A stretch of 11,522 bases of DNA from positions 1 to 11,522 of the forward strand of contig JAKSDM010000393.1 of NCBI GenBank assembly GCA_022360135.1, in the 5' to 3' direction. The translations under genes were made by a program, and so were the position numbers. Shown here one piece after another: positions 7,495 through 11,522 of this stretch. This DNA comes from Pseudanabaenales cyanobacterium (lineage in GTDB: Bacteria; Cyanobacteriota; Cyanobacteriia; Phormidesmidales; Phormidesmidaceae). Position 1 is the first letter of the stretch; each line of letters starts with the position of its first letter. The notes beneath the pieces are model-generated. The model worked only from the letters and a program-made list of their open reading frames with translations. It had not been told where the DNA came from and did not search any database.

Positions 7495-7526
7495 AAAAAT
7501 AAAACCCTCAACCAGAGGCTGAGGGT
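7495..7526 (-). terminator. Intrinsic terminator nearest the galU-like gene, unit F (leftward)
   Basis: The hairpin sequence differs from A-E: in leftward RNA, ACCCUCAGCC pairs with GGUUGAGGGU around a UCU loop, 10 bp with one G-U wobble. UUUAUUUUU follows. It lies about 95 bases after the stop of the galU-like gene and is its most likely main terminator. Confidence 0.8.
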
Positions 7527-7620
7527 CAAATTAGGGTGCATCTACCGTTCACTTATTCTCTTTGACACGCCTCTACTCGGAAAAGTTTCATGGGCAATTT
7601 GCTGGAGTTTGCAAGAAGCC

Positions 7621-8511
7621 TCAGCATCGAAATTCAATTAACGCCTGACGGTAGGCGTCGGGTTGGCCGGTATCAAAGGAGCGGCCTTTCACTCGATAGC
7701 CAATCATGCCTTCTGCCCGTTGTAGGTGATCTAAACAAGATGTGAGCTGAAACTCGCCGTGCTGACGCTGATTCTGTTCAATGCTGGCTTGCAGCAAGTG
7801 AAAAATTTGGGGAGTCAGCACATACATCCCGAAAATCGCCAGCAATTTGTCCGCCGCCATGCCAGTTACATGTAGTCGTTGTCTGGCGTCGTCAATATCT
7901 GGCTTTTCAACCAACTGGGTAATTGATAACAGTTCATTCGGCTTGACCCAAGCGCCGACTACGCAACCGCGATGGGAAATCGTTTCTACCGGTGTGGGTT
8001 CAATCGCGATCGCACTTTTGCCCCACTGCTCATATTGCGCCAAAAGCTGGGCTGCGCAGGAAGCCTCAATGTCAGAAATGTAAAGGTGATCGCCTAACAG
8101 CAGCAGAAACGGTTCATCGCCCACCCATTCCCTGGCGCAGAGCACAGCATGGCCAAAGCCTTCCTGGACATGCTGAATCAGGAAGGTTACTCGCTGCCCG
8201 AGGGCGTAAAGGTATTCAATATAGTCTCCCTGTTTGGCCGCCAATTTTTGTAAATAGTCAGCTTTTGGGCGCTGCTGGAAGAATTCCTCGAATAGGGGGA
8301 GATCGCTCGCTTGGACAATAATGCCGACCTCTTCAATCCCGGCGCTAATGGCCTCCTCTACGATGGCTTGAATCACTGGCTTAGCCCGTCCCATTCGATC
8401 AATGATGGGGAACAGCTCTTTCTTAACCACCTTGGTCGCTGGGAACAATCGAGTCCCAAATCCAGCGGCTGGAATCACTGCTTTACAAACCTGTCGCCTT
8501 TTGGAAGCCAT
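7621..8511 (-). CDS. galU: UTP--glucose-1-phosphate uridylyltransferase-like nucleotidyltransferase
   Basis: A 296-residue protein with the GalU-type nucleotidyltransferase fold. The nucleotide-binding loop is 'PAAGFGTRLFPATK' (14-27), followed by 'KKELFPIID' (30-38). 'QEGFGHAV' (116-123) contacts the base, and Asp141 in 'LLGDHLY' would bind metal. 'LVEKP' (200-204) and 'KGRSFDTGQP' (275-284) complete the sugar-phosphate site. GalU enzymes join UTP and glucose-1-phosphate to UDP-glucose for glycolipids, sucrose and polysaccharides in the cytoplasm. Compared with standard GalU ('VDKPLIQY') there are four extra residues (MGRA, 40-43) before 'KPVIQ', so a related sugar or a paralogue is possible. 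The ATG at 8511 is the only good start. The gene is transcribed leftward towards the terminator array. A 13-bp direct repeat lies 51-78 bases upstream of the start. Confidence 0.8.
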   Translation of the reverse strand: MASKRRQVCKAVIPAAGFGTRLFPATKVVKKELFPIIDRMGRAKPVIQAIVEEAISAGIEEVGIIVQASDLPLFEEFFQQRPKADYLQKLAAKQGDYIEYLYALGQRVTFLIQHVQEGFGHAVLCAREWVGDEPFLLLLGDHLYISDIEASCAAQLLAQYEQWGKSAIAIEPTPVETISHRGCVVGAWVKPNELLSITQLVEKPDIDDARQRLHVTGMAADKLLAIFGMYVLTPQIFHLLQASIEQNQRQHGEFQLTSCLDHLQRAEGMIGYRVKGRSFDTGQPDAYRQALIEFRC

Positions 8512-8561
8512 AGTTTCGATGAAAAATGAACAATTAGCTATGATCGGCGAATAGGGACATC

Positions 8562-8589
8562 GGTATCCGAGAACAGGGTATCCGAGAAC
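8562..8589. repeat. 13-bp direct repeat upstream of the galU-like gene
   Basis: GGTATCCGAGAAC occurs at 8562-8574 and again at 8577-8589, a 15-bp period. It lies in the leader or promoter region of the leftward galU-like gene. It could be a regulator binding site or a simple duplication. Confidence 0.6.
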
Positions 8590-8724
8590 TTGATAAGTGT
8601 CTGTGCAGAAATATTTACAGGGCTAAGTGACTGTATTTGAGTGGTTTCAGCTGCTTTTCTCTGTAATTAATTTTGCCTACCTACTTAATTGAACGTTGAT
8701 CATTAATCACTGAAATAACTGACT

Positions 8725-9453
8725 TTAAAGGGGCAGCTCCGGTTTGTCCGTTTGCAATAATTCAACCTGTTCCCGCAGCGATTGGGCGAAGTCTCTTTCT
8801 CCCGACGTTTCGAGTAAGTCAGCCGCCTGCTGGTAGTCAGCGATGATTGCGTCGCGCGCCTCTTTGCTCAGGCTTTCTGGCCCCTCAAACGACTCTCCCT
8901 GTTCTGCGTAAGCTTGCCCCCAATAGGCGTCAGCTCGCCCCATGTAGGCTTCCGGCTTAGTTGGATCGATATCGATGGCTGCACTATAAGCGGAGATCGC
9001 CGCCGGGTAATTTTGTTCTTCGGACAGAGTCATCGCCTGGTTGAAGACTTGTTCAAATTCGGTTGCGGGTCGCACCGCCACGTCATACACGCCGCCTTGG
9101 CCCGAGTAAGAGCCCGCCAGGATTGTATAGGAGCCGCTGGTTGGCAAGGTTGTGACAATGGTGGAGTTAAGGGTGCCGCCGTAGTCATCATTCACTGCAA
9201 TTTCCTCACCATCCGGATCCAGCAGGATCAAAAGGGTGTCAAACTCCTCGCTGGCCATTGTAATGGTGACTATCTGGCCGACCTCACCCTCAAAAGAATA
9301 TTCGTCTCGCATTGGGGCAAGGCTGCCTTGCTGCTGCAGGATTTCCTCCGCCTTAGCCGACAAACCTGGCAGAAATGCGCCTAAGCTGCCGGCGATAATC
9401 GCAATCACTGCAACTAAACTTGGTTTTGTGGGTTTTAGAGTCCACATATTCAT
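8725..9453 (-). CDS. Exported protein with PPC domain and TPR repeats
   Basis: A 242-residue protein. Residues 1-35 are a signal peptide (Lys7, Lys10, hydrophobic core 12-30, cleavage after 'AKA'). Residues about 43-128 form a bacterial pre-peptidase C-terminal (PPC) domain, with its typical words 'GSLAPMRDEYSFEGEVGQ', 'FDTLLILLDPDGEEIAVNDD' and 'LPTSGSYTILAGSY'. Residues 132-175 and about 197-228 look like TPR helices ('YPAAISAYSAAIDIDPTKPEAY' read in two pieces). The PPC domain is a beta-sandwich often attached to secreted enzymes. Here no enzyme is attached, so a binding or scaffold role outside the cytoplasm is likely. AAGGAA (9465-9460) lies 5 bases before the ATG at 9453 and 11 before a second ATG at 9447, so either start is possible. 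No terminator is seen between this gene and galU. Confidence 0.8.
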   Translation of the reverse strand: MNMWTLKPTKPSLVAVIAIIAGSLGAFLPGLSAKAEEILQQQGSLAPMRDEYSFEGEVGQIVTITMASEEFDTLLILLDPDGEEIAVNDDYGGTLNSTIVTTLPTSGSYTILAGSYSGQGGVYDVAVRPATEFEQVFNQAMTLSEEQNYPAAISAYSAAIDIDPTKPEAYMGRADAYWGQAYAEQGESFEGPESLSKEARDAIIADYQQAADLLETSGERDFAQSLREQVELLQTDKPELPL

Positions 9454-9834
9454 ACAAATTCCTTAATTGAATTGAGCAAAAATGTTGAGCTGCCAAGGCA
9501 TCAGTTGGACAGGTCACTCCCTATTAGGTTTACTTCAATAGGTTAAGGGACCTATCCTGATTGTTCACTTTATTTCATTTTTGTTCACTGCTCATGGCTA
9601 ATTTACCAGTTAGGGAGCGCACCTCCCCTTGAGTGTCAGGGATTGTCGCGACTGGGACTATCTCCAGGACGGATGGCGGGTTAAGGTAAGAACGATAAGG
9701 GATGAGTGAACGATTAGCTGTTATTAGTCTTTAGACTTTGAGAGTTAGGCGTCAGGTCCCGATCTTAGGCGCTGGCCATTGACCCAGCAAATTATTTTTT
9801 TAGAATAGAGTTCCCGATCAAGCGAGGAAAATTG
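9454..9834. promoter_or_regulatory. Divergent intergenic region with operator-like repeats
   Basis: This 381-bp region separates two divergent genes. It holds two overlapping inverted repeats at 9520-9555: CCTATT/AATAGG, and ATAGGT/ACCTAT, which share the middle arm. TTGTTCACT occurs at 9561-9569 and again at 9581-9589, exactly 20 bp apart, with an inverted AGTGAAC at 9705-9711. A good promoter for the rightward gene lies at its right end. No gene is seen inside. Confidence 0.5.
9779..9806 (+). promoter_or_regulatory. Promoter of the small exported protein gene
   Basis: TTGACC (9779-9784) and TAGAAT (9801-9806) are separated by 16 bases, five of six matches each to the sigma70 consensus. The start would be near 9813, giving a leader of about 22 bases to the ATG at 9835, with GAGG at 9824-9827 as ribosome site. 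Confidence 0.6.
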
Positions 9835-10146
9835 ATGCGATCTAGGCTGCTGGCTGCTGGCTGCTTTTTTTTAACTTCCGTTTCAGACATATTATTGCTC
9901 AATTCGGTTGCGATCGCGCTCCCCCAGCCCGAAGACCCGCCAGAGGAAATATTGCGCACCGAGATCATTATTGAGACGAGATCGCCAATCGACGGCAGCC
10001 CCTTAACAGCGGCTGACTATGCTGAGCTACAAGCTCAGCTACAAGCTCCTCTAGAGAACCCCGACGTGTCTTCAGAGATAAAGTATCTGATTTTTCTACT
10101 GCAGATTCGCCGGGTTATCAAGCCCATACTCCCGTTTATTCCGTAA
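9835..10146 (+). CDS. Small exported protein of a cyanobacterial family, function unknown
   Basis: A 103-residue protein. The ATG at 9835 is preferred over the TTG at 9832 because GAGG (9824-9827) sits seven bases before it. Residues 1 to about 29 look like a signal peptide (Arg2, Arg4, long hydrophobic stretch, cleavage near 'VAIA'). 'LAAGC' at 6-10 resembles a lipobox but lies too close to the start to be one. The mature part has 'TEIIIETRSPIDGSPLTAAD' and 'YAELQAQLQ', then 'SSEIKYLIFLLQIRRVIKPI', which I recognise as the layout of a common cyanobacterial hypothetical protein: an acidic proline-rich start, a 'RSPIDG.PLTAA.YAELQ' block and a basic hydrophobic end. No enzyme motif is visible. 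The last 20 residues could form an amphipathic helix that touches the membrane. It is preceded by its own promoter. Confidence 0.75.
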   Translation: MRSRLLAAGCFFLTSVSDILLLNSVAIALPQPEDPPEEILRTEIIIETRSPIDGSPLTAADYAELQAQLQAPLENPDVSSEIKYLIFLLQIRRVIKPILPFIP

Positions 10147-10503
10147 TACAGGCGTTCTAAAATTAATACACATGATTGCTAGAGTGATCTCCGCTACCCA
10201 AAAGAATTACCCGGAGAAATAACTATAAAGCACTAAGTTTTGTTAATCTAATTCGCAGATACTTATGTTTTCATGGTTTCTGAAGCAAATCTGGTTTAGT
10301 TCTAGCTATTAAGTGATATTTCCTTCAATCCCCTCAAATGCTACGTAAACGGGGATGCGTAGCCATCTAAGTAATTCTGTTGGCTTTCTGGGCGCTCATG
10401 GCTTCCCGATTTTTTCGCTCATCTTCCTTTGTTGTAGCAGCTTATGTTGTAGCAGCTTATTCGGCAAAATACTTTTGAATCCCTAGGTTAGGTAGGTAAG
10501 TCT
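10147..10503. other. Leader region of glgB
   Basis: This is a 357-bp stretch without a credible gene. It contains GCTACG (10340-10345) paired with CGTAGC (10358-10363), and ATCCCC (10328-10333) paired with GGGGAT (10351-10356). The two stems interleave, so they exclude each other or make a pseudoknot. A perfect 15-bp tandem duplication follows at 10431-10460. Just before the glgB ATG is a TAGGTTAGGTAGG stretch (10484-10496) that may serve as ribosome site. No promoter could be named with confidence. Confidence 0.4.
10431..10460. repeat. Perfect 15-bp tandem duplication upstream of glgB
   Basis: GTTGTAGCAGCTTAT occurs twice back to back (10431-10445 and 10446-10460), ending 43 bases before the glgB start. 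It may be a replication slippage product or a pair of regulator sites. Confidence 0.85.
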
Positions 10504-11522
10504 ATGTCATTGACCATCGCCCCTGAACAGATTGACCGGATTGTCTGGAATCAGCATCACGATCCTTTTGAGGTGCTGGGGCCCCATATGATTCAGCAGG
10601 ATGGCAAAACGGTTTGGGCGGTGCGGGCCTATTTACCCCAGGCCGAAGCCGCGTGGATCATCCTGCCTGAATCTCGCAAAGACTATCCGATGCAGACGTC
10701 TCATCATCCTCACTTTTTCGAATGCATCATCGAAGCGAAGGAAGTCTCTAATTACCAAATCCGCTATCAGGAAGGGGAACATGAACGCGTTATCTATGAT
10801 CCCTATGCGTTTAGATCTCGTCGCTTGAGCGATTTTGACCTGCACTTATTCGCTGAAGGCAGCCATCATCGCCTTTACGAGAAGATGGGGGCTCACCCCA
10901 CTCAAATTGACGGTGTGGATGGAGTTTACTTTGCTCTGTGGGCGCCTAATGCCCGCAATATTTCTGTGCTCGGCGATTTCAACCATTGGGACGGTCGTAA
11001 GCACCAAATGCGGAAGGGGAACGGCGGTATCTGGGAATTGTTTATTCCAGGGTCGGATATTGGCGATCGCTACAAGTACGAAATCAAAAATAATGAAGGG
11101 CATATTTACGAAAAATCGGATCCCTACGGCTTTCGTCAAGAGGTCCGGCCCAAAACCGCTTCAATCGTGACAGATTTGGAGGCCTACGCCTGGCATGACC
11201 AGGACTGGATGGAAAAACGCCGTCACACTGACCCTCTGACTCAGCCCATTTCAGTGTATGAAGTTCACCTGGGATCCTGGCTTCACGCCTCCTCCACCGA
11301 ACCCGCTAAAGGGCCTGACGGCACACTTGAACCGATAGTGACTGTGGCTGAACTGAAGCCGGGCGCTCGCTTCCTCACCTATCGCGAACTGGCGGAAAAA
11401 CTTATTCCCTATGTTAAAGACCTAGGGTTTACCCATATCGAACTGTTACCGATTGCTGAACACCCCTTTGACGGCTCTTGGGGATACCAGGTAACCGGGT
11501 ACTTTGCCGCCACCTCCCGCTA
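10504..11522 (+). CDS. glgB: 1,4-alpha-glucan branching enzyme, N-terminal part (runs off the window)
   Basis: The frame is open from the ATG at 10504 to the right edge, 339 codons, with no stop. Residues 1-110 form the N-terminal N1 module seen in long GlgB forms ('HHDPFEVLGPHM'). Residues about 128-225 form the CBM48 module, with 'VYFALWAPNARNISVLGDFN' then 'HWDGR', which binds glucan. The GH13 barrel begins at about 250 ('SVYEVHLGSW', 'YRELAEKLIPYVKDLGFTHI', 'ELLPIAEHPFDGSWGYQVTG'), the standard branching-enzyme entry. The catalytic Asp and Glu lie beyond the window. GlgB cuts alpha-1,4 chains and re-attaches them by alpha-1,6 bonds, making branched glycogen in the cytoplasm. Full-length cyanobacterial forms are around 750-780 residues, so under half is seen. 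A HIP1 site lies at 11063-11070. Confidence 0.97.
   Translation, partial: MSLTIAPEQIDRIVWNQHHDPFEVLGPHMIQQDGKTVWAVRAYLPQAEAAWIILPESRKDYPMQTSHHPHFFECIIEAKEVSNYQIRYQEGEHERVIYDPYAFRSRRLSDFDLHLFAEGSHHRLYEKMGAHPTQIDGVDGVYFALWAPNARNISVLGDFNHWDGRKHQMRKGNGGIWELFIPGSDIGDRYKYEIKNNEGHIYEKSDPYGFRQEVRPKTASIVTDLEAYAWHDQDWMEKRRHTDPLTQPISVYEVHLGSWLHASSTEPAKGPDGTLEPIVTVAELKPGARFLTYRELAEKLIPYVKDLGFTHIELLPIAEHPFDGSWGYQVTGYFAATSR

Larger units (their letters stand above)
6754..7593. repeat. Six-copy tandem array of a terminator-containing repeat element
   Basis: Six related units (A-F) fill the gap between two convergent genes. Hairpin starts are at 6760, 6896, 7013, 7148, 7265 and 7504. The first four intervals are 136, 117, 135 and 117 bases, so long and short units alternate, giving a higher-order period of about 253. 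Each unit holds, in plus-strand order, an A-tract, a GC-rich hairpin, the invariant 14-mer AGGGTGCATCTACC, and a tail. Tails of A and C share 'AGATTTAAAAGGTCCAATG'; those of B and D share 'GAGATGTTTTTGGCAAAAA'. E and F have another tail ('TTCACTTATTC', later 'CGGAAAAGTTTC'). The 14-mer is found nowhere else in the window. The stretch 7365-7494 between E and F is unique, with nothing recognisable. Open frames here repeat the same peptide and are not credible genes. Confidence 0.92.

Noticed and set aside
6754..7593. CRISPR array
   Set aside because: The 'spacers' are themselves repeated, the intervals are 117-136 bp, and no cas gene is near. The repeated hairpin fits an intrinsic terminator.
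8914..9384. 156-codon rightward open frame
   Set aside because: It is antisense to the PPC/TPR gene, whose motifs and signal peptide are convincing; this frame has none.
9850..9864. Lipobox 'LAAGC' in the small exported protein
   Set aside because: The cysteine is at residue 10, leaving no room for a normal hydrophobic core before it. An ordinary signal peptide ending near 'VAIA' fits better.
10835..11170. Open frames on both strands inside glgB
   Set aside because: The glgB frame is open throughout and matches the branching enzyme along its whole length.

Overview
The window comes from a cyanobacterium, most likely a filamentous or colonial one. The octamer GCGATCGC (HIP1) occurs seven times in 11.5 kb (from 1922, 2183, 3101, 4760, 8006, 9910 and 11063), against roughly one per 65 kb expected by chance. 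Such enrichment is a cyanobacterial hallmark. The genes fit this: glycogen branching enzyme, a GalU-like pyrophosphorylase, a PPC/TPR secreted protein, a DyP peroxidase, and transposase scars of cyanobacterial type.

Left part (1-2002) is accessory and rather AT-rich. It holds the 3' end of a gene with a GAF-like C-terminus, then two transposase remnants in opposite orientation fused at about 927, then an ATGA-coupled ribbon-helix-helix antitoxin and PIN-domain toxin.

The middle (2041-6746) has three rightward genes: an alpha/beta hydrolase, a secreted kelch-type copper-radical oxidase (galactose/glyoxal oxidase family) with every copper and cross-link residue in place, and a DyP-type haem peroxidase with its catalytic residues in place. 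The oxidase family makes H2O2 and the peroxidase family consumes it. The pair therefore looks like a bacterial parallel to the fungal glyoxal oxidase/peroxidase partnership, although only the oxidase carries an export signal.

Between the peroxidase and the convergent galU-like gene (6747-7620) there is no credible gene. Instead there are six diverged tandem copies of an element made of an intrinsic terminator hairpin plus an invariant 14-mer. All six hairpins are complete 10-bp stems only in leftward (minus-strand) RNA, because their interior pairs include G-U wobbles that become mismatches in plus-strand RNA. Four to six U residues or more follow each stem on that strand. The array therefore works on transcripts arriving from galU, or ends a series of small leftward RNAs.

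Right part (7621-11522): leftward galU-like gene, leftward PPC/TPR exported protein, a divergent 381-bp intergenic region with operator-like repeats and a good sigma70-type promoter, a small exported protein of a cyanobacterial family, and the first 339 codons of glgB. galU and glgB both belong to glucan metabolism but are not in one operon. No tRNA, rRNA or CRISPR array was seen.
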